DNA of 12,266 bases from BTUB01 sp964392765 (GCA_964392765.1 CAYMRF010000043.1:1-12266), one strand, 5' to 3'. Positions 1 through 7,517 are shown, numbered from the stretch's first letter. Numbers and translations are program-made. Notes: generated by a model from the sequence alone, not told the origin.

Positions 1-1
1 G

Positions 2-832
2 AGCGTGCGTGGTAAAGATGTCTATATTATTCAACCTACCTGCCCGTGCGAAAAGCAAAGTGTTAATGATAACCTTGTAGAACTATTATTATTAATCGAT
101 ACTTTTAAGCGTGCATCAGTTGCTAGTATCACTGTAGTAATGCCCTATTTTGGCTACGCACGCCAAGATCGCAAAAGTGCTCCCCGCGTACCCATTTCTG
201 CCTCTCAAATAGCAGCGCTCATTGAACATGCGGGCGCTGATCGTGTTTTAACCATCGATCTGCATTGCGGGCAAATACAAGGGTTCTTCCATAAAATTCC
301 GGTGGATAATCTTCATGCCGCAGCTACCTTTATCCCACAGCTCCTTGAAAAACAATTAAAAAATGCAGTAGTAGTTTCCCCTGATGCTGGTGGCGTTGAA
401 CGCGCAAATCAATTCATTAAACAATTAAATAAACAAGGCATCGATGCCGATATAGCCCTTATTAGTAAGCAACGAGCTGCCGCCGGCGTCGTTGCCTCTA
501 TGAGCCTTATTGGCGATGTGAAGGATGCCGATGCTATTATTGTAGATGATATGTGTGATACGGGTGGCACGCTGGTGAAAGCTGCACAACTACTTAAAGA
601 TCTGGGAGCACGCAGGGTGTTTGCGGTGATTACCCATCCGGTATTCTCGGGCAATGCGATGGAAAAAATCAGCAATTCAGTGATTGATGAGCTCATCACT
701 GCTGATACCATTCCGTTACGCGGCAAAAAGCCGGATAATATTGCCTATATTTCGGTTGCGCCACTTATTGCTGAAGCAATTAATAGAATTCACCATGGTG
801 AATCAGTTTCAGGAATTTTTGATAATAAGTAA
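2..832 (+). CDS. prs: Ribose-phosphate pyrophosphokinase (PRPP synthetase), 5' end cut by window
   Basis: Makes phosphoribosyl pyrophosphate from ribose 5-phosphate and ATP for nucleotide, His and Trp synthesis in the cytosol. The frame is open to the left edge. The first residues (SVRGKDVYIIQ) match the region around residue 50 of the family (E. coli NVRGGDIFIIQ), so roughly 50 N-terminal codons lie outside and the GTG at 5 is not the true start. Visible family signatures are PYFGYARQDRK, the DLHCGQIQGFF segment, SPDAGGVERA, the catalytic-loop region SKQRAAAG with its Lys and Arg, the PRPP-binding motif VDDMCDTGGTL, and the C-terminal HPVFSGNA and DTIPL blocks. The ATPase gene starts 2 bp after the stop, so the two are probably co-transcribed. 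Identification is secure; only the 5' end is missing. Confidence 0.97.
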   Translation, partial: SVRGKDVYIIQPTCPCEKQSVNDNLVELLLLIDTFKRASVASITVVMPYFGYARQDRKSAPRVPISASQIAALIEHAGADRVLTIDLHCGQIQGFFHKIPVDNLHAAATFIPQLLEKQLKNAVVVSPDAGGVERANQFIKQLNKQGIDADIALISKQRAAAGVVASMSLIGDVKDADAIIVDDMCDTGGTLVKAAQLLKDLGARRVFAVITHPVFSGNAMEKISNSVIDELITADTIPLRGKKPDNIAYISVAPLIAEAINRIHHGESVSGIFDNK

Positions 833-834
833 TT

Positions 835-1617
835 ATGAAAAAGAAAAGAAATGCGGGCCATTTTCTAGATGGCCCCTTACTGGATACAATTACCGTAAAT
901 TTCGATGAAGCGGTTGATCGCAATCAATTTCCCTTTTGCTTGCCGATTATCAAGAATCTGCAAGAAATTAATTTTCCCACCCAAGTAACTTTTTTTATTG
1001 GTGAAAACGGCACAGGAAAATCCACTATTCTAGAAGCTATCGCAGAAAAAACAGGATTTGGCCCTGAAGGCGGGAGCAAAAATATTCACTTTAAAACCTC
1101 GCAAGAAGGCATGTATTCAGCTGCACGGATTTTAAGCGAACAGATGACTCTTTCTTGGCGCATGAAGCCAACCAATGGTTACTTTTTTCGCGCAGAAAGT
1201 TTTTATAATCTTGCAAATCATATTGATATGATCGCTCAGATAGATTATCGAGCGTATGATTCTTATGGCGGCAAATCATTGCATCATCAATCGCATGGAG
1301 AAAGCTTTCTATCCTTCTTTAAGAATCGATTAGGAAAGAATGGCTTTTTTATCTTTGATGAGCCTGAGGCTGCACTTTCGCCGCAACGGCAACTTTCATT
1401 GCTGGCGATTATTCATGAAACATGTAAAAATCCCGATTCGCAATTTATTATTGCAACTCATTCGCCAATTCTTCTTGCGTATCCCAATGCAACTACCTAT
1501 TCATGCGATTCAGGAACACTCATCCGCATGAATTACCAAGACACGGATCATTATCAAATCACTAAACGATTCTTGGATAATCCTGAACGGTATTTTCAAC
1601 ATTTGTTTAATGATTAA
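835..1617 (+). CDS. AAA/ABC-type predicted ATPase (COG3910-like)
   Basis: A 260-aa soluble ATPase with the complete ABC-class motif set: Walker A GENGTGKST at residues 56-64, a degenerate signature SHGES near 153-157, Walker B FFIFDEPEAALSP near 170-182, and the H-loop ATHSP near 207-211. No membrane segments or partner permease are seen. The short insert between Walker A and the signature fits the small predicted ATPases of the COG3910 type rather than SMC, RecF or transporters. The substrate and role are unknown. The start lies 2 bp after the prs stop with no clear Shine-Dalgarno sequence, suggesting translational coupling to prs. A hairpin terminator follows immediately. The fold is near certain; the cellular function cannot be inferred. 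Confidence 0.85.
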   Translation: MKKKRNAGHFLDGPLLDTITVNFDEAVDRNQFPFCLPIIKNLQEINFPTQVTFFIGENGTGKSTILEAIAEKTGFGPEGGSKNIHFKTSQEGMYSAARILSEQMTLSWRMKPTNGYFFRAESFYNLANHIDMIAQIDYRAYDSYGGKSLHHQSHGESFLSFFKNRLGKNGFFIFDEPEAALSPQRQLSLLAIIHETCKNPDSQFIIATHSPILLAYPNATTYSCDSGTLIRMNYQDTDHYQITKRFLDNPERYFQHLFND

Positions 1618-1654
1618 AGATAGTGGCACCCACACCAGATGCCCTCTATCTTTT
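1616..1654 (+). terminator. Rho-independent terminator after the prs-ATPase unit
   Basis: AAAGATAG (1616-1623) pairs with CTATCTTT (1646-1653), and inside it GGCA (1625-1628) pairs with TGCC (1640-1643) across a small internal loop, followed by TTTTC. The stem overlaps the ATPase stop codon and separates it from the convergent gene ending at 1667. Read on the minus strand the T tract is poorer, so its bidirectional use is less certain. Confidence 0.7.
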
Positions 1655-1666
1655 CAAAGATATTTC

Positions 1667-2074
1667 CTAATCTAATGTCGCGGTATACTTAAGATTGGCA
1701 GTAGCTGGAATCTCTTGAACCGTTTCCATTCTATAAGAACGGCCACCATTTTTATCTACCACATTAACTTTTCTTTTAATCTCTACTTTCACCGTAGTTG
1801 GATTATAGCTAATTTCATATTCATTACCGGTTTCAACTACTGCTTCTACGGGAAAATACTCATTTGCTACTACTACTTGCGTTTTTTGGCCTGACCCCAG
1901 TTTTGTTTGTTTAAAATCTTTATTGTTAATAGATGTTCCTGGTTTCTCAGTCCATTTGATATTCATAGGTTTTCTTGATTGATTTAATATCTCCACTCTC
2001 ATATTCTGCGGCATAGCGGAATACACCAAAGCATTGGCGAATAACATCAGCAAGCTTAATCGAATCAATTTCAT
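1667..2074 (-). CDS. Small exported protein of unknown function, paralogue-like to the gene at 5581-6087
   Basis: A 135-aa protein with a clear signal peptide (MKLIRLSLLMLFANALVYSA, probable cleavage near residue 20), so it is periplasmic or secreted. The mature part is rich in beta-prone, polar residues, has no cysteines and no membrane segment. It begins MPQNMRVEILNQSRKPMNI; a very similar start (PMEMRVLIHNQTGKQWSI) occurs in the protein encoded at 5581-6087, and I take the two as divergent members of one small family. The start is supported by AGAGGA a few bases upstream. It lies 39 bp downstream of the dehydrogenase gene on the same strand and may be co-transcribed with it. I do not recognise a named domain. 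Confidence 0.75.
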   Translation of the reverse strand: MKLIRLSLLMLFANALVYSAMPQNMRVEILNQSRKPMNIKWTEKPGTSINNKDFKQTKLGSGQKTQVVVANEYFPVEAVVETGNEYEISYNPTTVKVEIKRKVNVVDKNGGRSYRMETVQEIPATANLKYTATLD

Positions 2075-2113
2075 TCTTTTCCTCTTTTAATTAAAAAATT
2101 AATAACTTCAATT

Positions 2114-3325
2114 CTAGCGCACTTTAATTGCTACTTTGAGCCACCCATTTTCCCGTTTGTCAAAAGATTTATATGCCTCAACAATCTCATCAAAGGTAAG
2201 ATGTTTGGTTAAAAATTGAGTGAGATCTACTTTACCTTCTTCCACCCATTTTAATAATCCGGGAATATAATGGCGATGGTTGCAATCTCCCATTTTAATC
2301 GTAAGATTTTTCTCCATCGATGCGCCAATCGGAAAATTATCCATCAATTCAGTATAAACGCCAATAACAGAAAGCGTTCCTGCTTTTGCAATTGCATCAA
2401 CTGCCCAGCGCAACACTTGAGAAGGACCGTTACCCGGCTCCCAGTTTGCGCCATCGGGATTCGTTCGTGGAGCTACTTTTTTTACTTCCTCTTTAAAATC
2501 GGGGCCAGCAACCATCTCTTTAAGCCACGCTGCGATTCGATTTGGTTGTTCAGCATCGGTTCCTACTGCATCGATAATTTTATTTGGCCCTTGATTATTA
2601 TTGAGCTTTTTAAGCTCTTTAACCGGATCAACCTCATCAAAATTAATGGTATGGGCTCCTTGCTTTTTAGCAATATCTAAGCGATAGGGAACTCGATCGA
2701 TCGCGTAAATATTTTCGATGCCAAATTGCTTTAAACACAAGATTGCTAATTGTCCTACGATTCCACAGCCAAACACTGCAACCACATCATCTTTTTGGGG
2801 ATCAATATTTTCCACAGCCATATATGAGGTTGGCAAAATATCAGATAATAAAATCACCTGCTCATCGGTTAATGAATCAGGAACTTTTACCAATGAATTA
2901 TCGGCAAAGGGTACTAAAACTTTTTCTGCTTGCATGCCATTATAGCCGCCAGCAGGCAATGGGCTTCCGTAAAAAGCACCTCCTGTATCTGGTCCATTCG
3001 GATTGGCTCTGTTGCATTGCGAATAGATCTCTTTCTTGCAATAAAAGCATTCACCACAGGCAATGGTAGAGGGAATTATTACTCGATCCCCCTTCTTAAA
3101 ATTTTTTATGCCACTTCCTATCTCTTCAACAATTCCTATTCCCTCATGCCCTAAAATAGTTCCGGGCTTATAGCCAGGAATTGTACCACGAACTGAATGC
3201 AAATCAGTGCCGCAAATCGTGGTCATCGTTAAGCTTACAATTACATCAGTAGGATTCTTAATTTTGGGAGAAGTAACTTCTTCTAATGCAATGTTACCTA
3301 CGCCTTTTAACACTAACGCTTTCAT
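2114..3325 (-). CDS. Zinc-dependent alcohol/formaldehyde-type dehydrogenase (MDR superfamily)
   Basis: A 403-aa cytosolic NAD(P)-dependent medium-chain dehydrogenase. Catalytic zinc ligands are visible as C38 (CGTD), H60-E61 (GHEG) and D162 (LSDILPT). The structural-zinc loop has C90, C93, C96 and C104. The Rossmann motif is GCGIVG at 186-191, with D210 at the end of the second strand, which favours NAD. The block GGYNGMQAEKVLVPFAD and the insert before the C-terminus resemble the glutathione-independent formaldehyde dehydrogenase-like subgroup; the true substrate is not readable. I chose the ATG at 3323-3325 because AAGGA lies 4 bp upstream; the ATG at 3356-3358 has no Shine-Dalgarno sequence and would add 11 residues that do not fit the family N-terminus. 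It is divergent from the gene at 3413. Confidence 0.9.
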   Translation of the reverse strand: MKALVLKGVGNIALEEVTSPKIKNPTDVIVSLTMTTICGTDLHSVRGTIPGYKPGTILGHEGIGIVEEIGSGIKNFKKGDRVIIPSTIACGECFYCKKEIYSQCNRANPNGPDTGGAFYGSPLPAGGYNGMQAEKVLVPFADNSLVKVPDSLTDEQVILLSDILPTSYMAVENIDPQKDDVVAVFGCGIVGQLAILCLKQFGIENIYAIDRVPYRLDIAKKQGAHTINFDEVDPVKELKKLNNNQGPNKIIDAVGTDAEQPNRIAAWLKEMVAGPDFKEEVKKVAPRTNPDGANWEPGNGPSQVLRWAVDAIAKAGTLSVIGVYTELMDNFPIGASMEKNLTIKMGDCNHRHYIPGLLKWVEEGKVDLTQFLTKHLTFDEIVEAYKSFDKRENGWLKVAIKVR

Positions 3326-3412
3326 AAAGTCCTTTTCTAAAACTATTGTTTGGCACATTAAATTAAAGATATACCTAAATAAGTTTCAAAAAATAAACAG
3401 AAGGAGTTTTAT
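3326..3412. promoter_or_regulatory. Divergent intergenic region with probable back-to-back promoters
   Basis: These 87 bp separate the dehydrogenase (minus) from the exported DUF2935-like gene (plus), so both promoters should lie here. For the plus strand a weak candidate is TTGTTT (3347-3352) with TATACC (3370-3375) at 17-bp spacing; neither box is a strong match. AAGGAG at 3401-3406 is a good Shine-Dalgarno site for the ATG at 3413. No operator-like inverted repeat was found. Confidence 0.3.
3330..3334 (-). promoter_or_regulatory. Shine-Dalgarno site fixing the dehydrogenase start
   Basis: On the minus strand AAGGA stands 4 bp before the ATG at 3325. No comparable site precedes the more distal in-frame ATG at 3358, so the shorter protein is preferred. 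Confidence 0.65.
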
Positions 3413-4216
3413 ATGAAACTAAAGTGCAGCAGATCACTTATAATAGCATTGTTAATTTTTGCTTCTAACTTGTTACAGGCAGAGAAGGTGATGCGCCCCG
3501 CAGTTGCTTCATCTAAAAAAATGAACGCTGGACGTACCAAAGCTGCTTCACCTAAAAATACTTCGCTTATAGATGATAATATTCGCTTCTGGGCAGCCCA
3601 AATGGTGGAACATGGAGAATTTGCAGCTGAATTTACTAATAACGGCGCCCTCAAAAAACGCGGTATGGAGTTAGAACAAAAACTACAGAAATTTAGTAAA
3701 GCCAATCTGAGCGAAGCAGATAGAAAAGAGTTTATTCAATTGTGCGATGAGATGATCGCATATCAAAATGATGTGATGGCTGATGTAAAGGACTCAAAGG
3801 AAAAACCAAAAGAGCAAAAAGATCTTGAAAAAGCGCTTCTTGATCATATGAATAAAGAGACTGCGTATGCAAAGAAAAAAGCAGAAGGCAAACAATTAAG
3901 CGAACGTGAAGAGGTACAATTCTGGAGTGAAGAACATGAAGGTGAAGCACATGTAATGGCTACCCTCATGAATCCTAAAGCAGCGCACCTTAAAAAAGAA
4001 AGCCAAGCAGTAGAAAAACAGTTAAAAAACAATGCGCATGCTTGGGCGGATTCTCTTGCAGTGGTAGAAAAAGCAAATGCAGAATTAGACGCAATCGGCA
4101 AAGAACTTGATGCTGATCCAAGCAAAACCAAAGTTCCTAAAAAACTTGCCGCACACGAAAAGCGCGAACGTGAACGCGCAGTGCAAACATTCGAATTATT
4201 AAAATTACAAAAGTAA
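3413..4216 (+). CDS. Exported DUF2935-like protein with two four-helix repeats
   Basis: A 267-aa, mostly helical, Lys/Glu-rich protein with a signal peptide (residues 1-23, ending LLQA). Two tandem units are visible. Unit 1 opens IRFWAAQMVEHGEF (58-70) and ends with a helix LLDHMNKETAYAKK (H145, E149). Unit 2 opens VQFWSEEHEGEAH (168-180) and ends LAAHEKRERERA (H248, E252). This FW...EH and later H-x3-E spacing is what I recall for DUF2935, a duplicated ferritin-like four-helix bundle best known from Firmicutes. The His/Glu pairs could bind metal, though the second unit has lost the exact EH pair. Export of such a protein is unusual. AAGGAG stands 6 bp upstream of the ATG. It heads the plus-strand unit that continues, 17 bp on, into DNA-repair genes; I see no functional link between them. 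The family call is from memory and moderate. Confidence 0.6.
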   Translation: MKLKCSRSLIIALLIFASNLLQAEKVMRPAVASSKKMNAGRTKAASPKNTSLIDDNIRFWAAQMVEHGEFAAEFTNNGALKKRGMELEQKLQKFSKANLSEADRKEFIQLCDEMIAYQNDVMADVKDSKEKPKEQKDLEKALLDHMNKETAYAKKKAEGKQLSEREEVQFWSEEHEGEAHVMATLMNPKAAHLKKESQAVEKQLKNNAHAWADSLAVVEKANAELDAIGKELDADPSKTKVPKKLAAHEKRERERAVQTFELLKLQK

Positions 4217-4233
4217 TTTGATCTGGAGAGCTC

Positions 4234-4776
4234 ATGAAACAAAGAAAACCAATTTTCATGATCCATAAACATCAGGCTACTCACTTGCATTATGATTTAC
4301 GGCTTGAAATTGAAGGAACTTTGAAATCCTGGGCTCTCCGTGAAATTTCATTAAATCCCTCTAAACCTATGCTTGCAATTCAGGTAAATGATCATCCCTT
4401 TTGGTATCGCCACTTTGAAGGAGTGATTCCTGAAGGCAGTTATGGAGCCGGCCCCGTAATGGTCTGGGAAAAAGGGTTGTATACGGGATTCACTCAAAAT
4501 TCTGCCGGCAAGAAAATTTCTTTGGCACAAGGGCTCAAACAAGGGTTTCTTTTACTCACCCTTGAAGGCAAAAAACTACACGGCGATTTTTTACTCATCA
4601 GAATCAGCAAAAAGCAACGCTGGCTCTTTATCAAGTTAGATGATAAATATGCGCAAGTTGGCGGAAGAAAGCCTTCTTCTTGGAACTATTCAGTGAAAAC
4701 TGGCAGAACACTGGAACAAATCTTTGAAGGCAAAAAACTAATTAAGAAAAAATCTTCAAAAAAAGTGAGCCGCTAA
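4234..4776 (+). CDS. Stand-alone LigD-type DNA 3'-phosphoesterase
   Basis: A 180-aa cytosolic protein made of a single phosphoesterase (PE) domain as found at the N-terminus of bacterial ligase D. PE enzymes remove 3'-phosphates and terminal 3'-ribonucleotides to leave a clean 3'-OH. The core motif KHQATHLHYDLRLEIEG supplies H13, H19, D21 and R23; DHPFWY supplies H54 and Y58; FEGVIPEGSYGAG follows. These match the metal- and phosphate-binding residues known from Pseudomonas LigD (H42, H48, D50, R52, H84, Y88), so it should be active. The usual PKGPS block is replaced by LREIS. There is no ligase or polymerase domain, and no Ku gene nearby. The tail is Lys-rich. GGAGAG lies just upstream of the ATG. 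The stop is immediately followed, in frame, by the ATG of the glycosylase gene. Confidence 0.9.
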   Translation: MKQRKPIFMIHKHQATHLHYDLRLEIEGTLKSWALREISLNPSKPMLAIQVNDHPFWYRHFEGVIPEGSYGAGPVMVWEKGLYTGFTQNSAGKKISLAQGLKQGFLLLTLEGKKLHGDFLLIRISKKQRWLFIKLDDKYAQVGGRKPSSWNYSVKTGRTLEQIFEGKKLIKKKSSKKVSR

Positions 4777-5502
4777 ATGGAAGGCCCATCAATACATTTG
4801 CTCGCAGAGGAATTACAACTTTTGGTTGGTTCCACAATTCTTAAAGCTTCAGGCAATGCAAAATTTGATAAAGAAGTTTTACTCAAACAAAAAATTAAAG
4901 AAATATATGCATTCGGCAAGCGGCTCATTATACAACTTGATCATAATGCCTTGGCCGCGCATTTTTTAATGTTTGGCAGCTATCGCATTGATGAACAGCG
5001 AGAAGGAATGGCGCCTCGCTTAGCACTCATTACTAATACTCACTCACTCTTCTTATATAATTGCGCCGTGCGTTGCTTTGCGCTGGCGCAATTAAAAAGA
5101 AAATTAGATTTTTCATTTGATATTTTATCGCCCGAATGGGATATGAAAAAAATTATAAAAGCGGTGCAAAAACATCCGGCATCTACTATTGATGATGTTC
5201 TTCTGGATCAAGATATATTTGCCGGCGTTGGCAACATTATCAAAAATGAAGCACTTTTTATGAGCAAAGTAAAACCCACCAAAAAAATTGCCGATTTATC
5301 TACCAAGAAGCTTAAAGATATTGCTCTCAATACTCGCCTATTTTCGCAAAAATTTTTGGAACTAAGAAAACAGTTTGAGCTTAAGAAAAATTTACAAATC
5401 TATCGCAAGAAAGAATGTCCACATTGCGGATCATCCGTTCAAAGAAAAAAGACGGGCAAAAGAAACCGCTGGAGCTTCTTTTGCTCGAAATGTCAAAAAT
5501 AA
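4777..5502 (+). CDS. Fpg/Nei-family DNA glycosylase lacking the N-terminal proline
   Basis: A 241-aa base-excision repair protein. It shows the family layout: an N-terminal MEGPSIHLL; a conserved Lys in FGKRL (K48); the helix-two-turn-helix DNA-binding segment LLDQDIFAGVGNIIKNEALF (about 142-161); and a C-terminal zinc finger with C214, C217, C236 and C239 and an Arg-containing loop (GKRNRW). Family members normally start M-P-E-G-P, where Pro becomes the N-terminal nucleophile. Here the protein reads M-E-G-P, so that Pro is absent. No alternative start restores it, because the preceding in-frame codon is the TAA of the phosphoesterase gene. Homologues of this MEGPS type may exist in Bacteroidetes (recollection only). 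The zero-spacing arrangement implies translational coupling and a shared repair role. Membership is sure; catalytic activity is uncertain. Confidence 0.9.
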   Translation: MEGPSIHLLAEELQLLVGSTILKASGNAKFDKEVLLKQKIKEIYAFGKRLIIQLDHNALAAHFLMFGSYRIDEQREGMAPRLALITNTHSLFLYNCAVRCFALAQLKRKLDFSFDILSPEWDMKKIIKAVQKHPASTIDDVLLDQDIFAGVGNIIKNEALFMSKVKPTKKIADLSTKKLKDIALNTRLFSQKFLELRKQFELKKNLQIYRKKECPHCGSSVQRKKTGKRNRWSFFCSKCQK

Positions 5503-5569
5503 CTATTTCTTTTTTATTCCTGGTTATAGATTACCTCTAATACTTTGCATATGATTTTCAATGTAACGT

Positions 5570-5574
5570 GGGAG
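5570..5574 (+). promoter_or_regulatory. Shine-Dalgarno site selecting the ATG at 5581
   Basis: GGGAG stands 6 bp before the ATG at 5581. This start gives a protein beginning with a normal signal peptide (MKKMLLFILALHA). The in-frame ATG at 5545 would add 12 residues in front of it and has no ribosome binding site. Confidence 0.65.
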
Positions 5575-5580
5575 AATGCC

Positions 5581-6087
5581 ATGAAAAAGATGTTATTATT
5601 TATCCTTGCTTTGCACGCAATAGCAACTATCCCCATGGAAATGAGGGTACTTATTCATAATCAAACGGGTAAACAATGGAGCATTTATAGCTGGGCTAAT
5701 AATTTTAAAGATCAAGTAAAAAGAGAACTAACCCAGCAAGAAGAACCTCTCCTATTAAAACTGGCAAAAAAAGATTTAAATACCACTCAAGTGCTTGCTG
5801 CAGCGGTGACCGTTATAGATCCAGAATCAAAAACTTACCCCATGTTAACCGGTCGTACTAAAGAAAAAATTTATCCATTAGTTACCTTACGCGTTCATTT
5901 ATCCGAGAAGCTGGATAGTTGCGAACAAATGCTAGAAACGCATCTGGGGCAAGGAACTGCAATAATAAGCGAACCTGATCCTATTGATTTAATCAACGGA
6001 GCGCATAATATTACCGCCTATCTTTATTTGCGCGGAAATAATTTAGAAAATTCACAGCTTATTTTAGCAAGTGAAATATCAGATTAA
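5581..6087 (+). CDS. Small exported protein of unknown function, related to the gene at 1667-2074
   Basis: A 168-aa protein with a signal peptide (MKKMLLFILALHAIA, cleavage probably near residues 15-18). The mature part starts PMEMRVLIHNQTGKQWSI, closely similar to the start of the mature protein encoded at 1667-2074 (MRVxIxNQ-S/T-x-K). The rest is hydrophilic with one cysteine, and no membrane segment or known domain. It follows the glycosylase gene after 78 bp with a good Shine-Dalgarno site. The gap shows no convincing terminator, so it could be read from the upstream unit or from its own promoter. It converges with the nuclease gene, with only 3 bp between the two stop codons. Confidence 0.75.
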   Translation: MKKMLLFILALHAIATIPMEMRVLIHNQTGKQWSIYSWANNFKDQVKRELTQQEEPLLLKLAKKDLNTTQVLAAAVTVIDPESKTYPMLTGRTKEKIYPLVTLRVHLSEKLDSCEQMLETHLGQGTAIISEPDPIDLINGAHNITAYLYLRGNNLENSQLILASEISD

Positions 6088-6097
6088 AGATTAATCT
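6081..6097. terminator. Weak hairpin between convergent genes
   Basis: AGATTA (6081-6086), a 5-nt loop and TAATCT (6092-6097) form a perfect 6-bp inverted repeat covering both stop codons. It is AT-rich and has no clear T run on either side, so it is at best a weak bidirectional terminator. Confidence 0.25.
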
Positions 6098-7446
6098 AAA
6101 TCAAACGATTCCTGATATTTGGGAATAGTAACTCGCCATCCAAAGCGCTGCTCTATTCTGGCTTTTAACGATTGAGCGGACTCAAGCTCGCCATGCGTGA
6201 GAAATATCCTTTGAGGAGCCTGTTGCAAATGTGATAACCACTCTAAAATTTCATTATAATCTGCATGGGCTGAAAATAAGTTTATCATTTTTATTTTTGC
6301 ACGCACTTGATACGGCTGGCCTAATATCTTTATCATTTTTGCTCCATCAACTAAATCACGGCCTGTGGTGCCCACCCCCTGATATCCTACCAATACTACC
6401 GTGGCTTTAGGATCAGAAACATATTTTTTTAAGTGGTGTATCATACGCCCGCCCTCAACCATGCCACTTCCGGCAACAATTATGGCAGAACCTTTAAGAT
6501 TATCTAAGCGCTTTGAATCTTCTACGGAAGTTGTGGATGTAACCGTTTTAAAAATCTCATTACACAAAGAGGCTGGCATTGAGTAATCTTCTTCATACTC
6601 ACAAAAAATATCGTTCACACTTTTAGCCATAGGGCTATCTAAGTAAATAGGAATTTCGGGGATCATTTTCTTTTGTTTTAATTGATATAAACAATACAGA
6701 ATCGTCTGAGTTCTCACTACGGCAAAAGCAGGTATCAAAATTATTCCCCCCTGCGCTACCGCAGTATTTATGATGTGGCCTAACTCTGCGATGGGATCGC
6801 CCTCTTCGTGCTCTCTATCACCATAGGTGGATTCTAAAACTAAATAATCGGTTTGCGTTAGATAATTGGGAGCCTTCATTATTAGCTGATCGGTGCCACC
6901 CATGTCTCCTGAAAAGCTGAGAGTTTTTTTACCATCGGATATTACCACAAATGATGAACCTAAAATATGACTGCAGCGAATCAAGCGAATCGTAAGTGAA
7001 CCAAGAGAGAAGCTCTTCTCATATTCAACCACGTGAAAAAACGATAAAGCATATTCAGCATCCGCTTTAGTATATAATGGCTCTTGTGCAGGAGTATTAG
7101 GATCTCTGCGCTCATTAAACCGTTTTGAAAATTCTTCTTGCAAGCTTCCATTATCCAGCAATAAAATTCTGCATAGTTCAAAAGTGGCTTGAGAACAATA
7201 GATTTTACCCTTAAAGCCATTCTTTATTAATAAAGGAATATATCCGGAATGATCAATATGCGCATGCGTTAAAATAATTGCGTTAATCGATGAAGGATCT
7301 AAAGGAAACTTATCCCAATTATGTTTAGAAACTTTATAAGGTCCTTGAAATAATCCACAATCAACTAATATTTTGGTATTTGGTGCTTCAACCAGATATT
7401 TTGATCCGGTTACTTCTTGTGTTGCGCCCAAAAAAGTTATTTTCAT
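6091..7446 (-). CDS. Beta-CASP metallo-beta-lactamase-fold nuclease (COG1236/YSH1 type)
   Basis: A 451-aa probable RNA-processing nuclease related to CPSF73/Ysh1. The metallo-beta-lactamase core carries H61, H63, D65 and H66 in HAHIDH, H160 in SHILGSS, D181 in SGD, and H418 in LTHGE. The beta-CASP insert spans roughly 200-385, with ESTYGD, SGSGM-type GSGMVEGGR (327-334) and GYQGVGTTGR. The RMMBL-type segment FSAHADYNEILEWL (391-404) supplies the motif-C His. All expected metal ligands are present, so it should be active. It has no signal peptide and no KH domain. Length is normal for this bacterial group. AAGGAAG (7451-7457 on the minus strand) precedes the ATG. It lies 83 bp beyond the upstream gene's stop and may have its own promoter. 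Whether it cleaves RNA is inferred from the family. Confidence 0.92.
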   Translation of the reverse strand: MKITFLGATQEVTGSKYLVEAPNTKILVDCGLFQGPYKVSKHNWDKFPLDPSSINAIILTHAHIDHSGYIPLLIKNGFKGKIYCSQATFELCRILLLDNGSLQEEFSKRFNERRDPNTPAQEPLYTKADAEYALSFFHVVEYEKSFSLGSLTIRLIRCSHILGSSFVVISDGKKTLSFSGDMGGTDQLIMKAPNYLTQTDYLVLESTYGDREHEEGDPIAELGHIINTAVAQGGIILIPAFAVVRTQTILYCLYQLKQKKMIPEIPIYLDSPMAKSVNDIFCEYEEDYSMPASLCNEIFKTVTSTTSVEDSKRLDNLKGSAIIVAGSGMVEGGRMIHHLKKYVSDPKATVVLVGYQGVGTTGRDLVDGAKMIKILGQPYQVRAKIKMINLFSAHADYNEILEWLSHLQQAPQRIFLTHGELESAQSLKARIEQRFGWRVTIPKYQESFDLD

Positions 7447-7517
7447 TATGCTTCCTTTTATCTTTTATGTGCTTTATGTAAAGAAAGCATACGAAATATA
7501 GATTGAGGCATACAATT

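Noticed and set aside
409..726. A 105-aa minus-strand frame
   Set aside because: It is antisense to conserved prs motifs and has no independent support.
2270..2680. A 136-aa plus-strand frame opposite the dehydrogenase
   Set aside because: It lies wholly inside the dehydrogenase gene, whose motifs are intact. It has no Shine-Dalgarno site and its composition is not protein-like.
3326..3358. Longer dehydrogenase start at 3358
   Set aside because: No ribosome binding site precedes it, and the extra 11 residues do not belong to the family N-terminus.
3844..4290. A 148-aa minus-strand frame, Ser/Cys/Phe-rich
   Set aside because: It is antisense to the Lys/Glu-rich DUF2935-like gene and overlaps the phosphoesterase start. 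The odd composition is the complement of the Lys and Glu codons.
5499..5530. Possible hairpin after the glycosylase gene (ATAACTA with TGGTTAT)
   Set aside because: The T run lies in the loop, one pair is a wobble and the stem is A/T-rich, so it does not look like a terminator.
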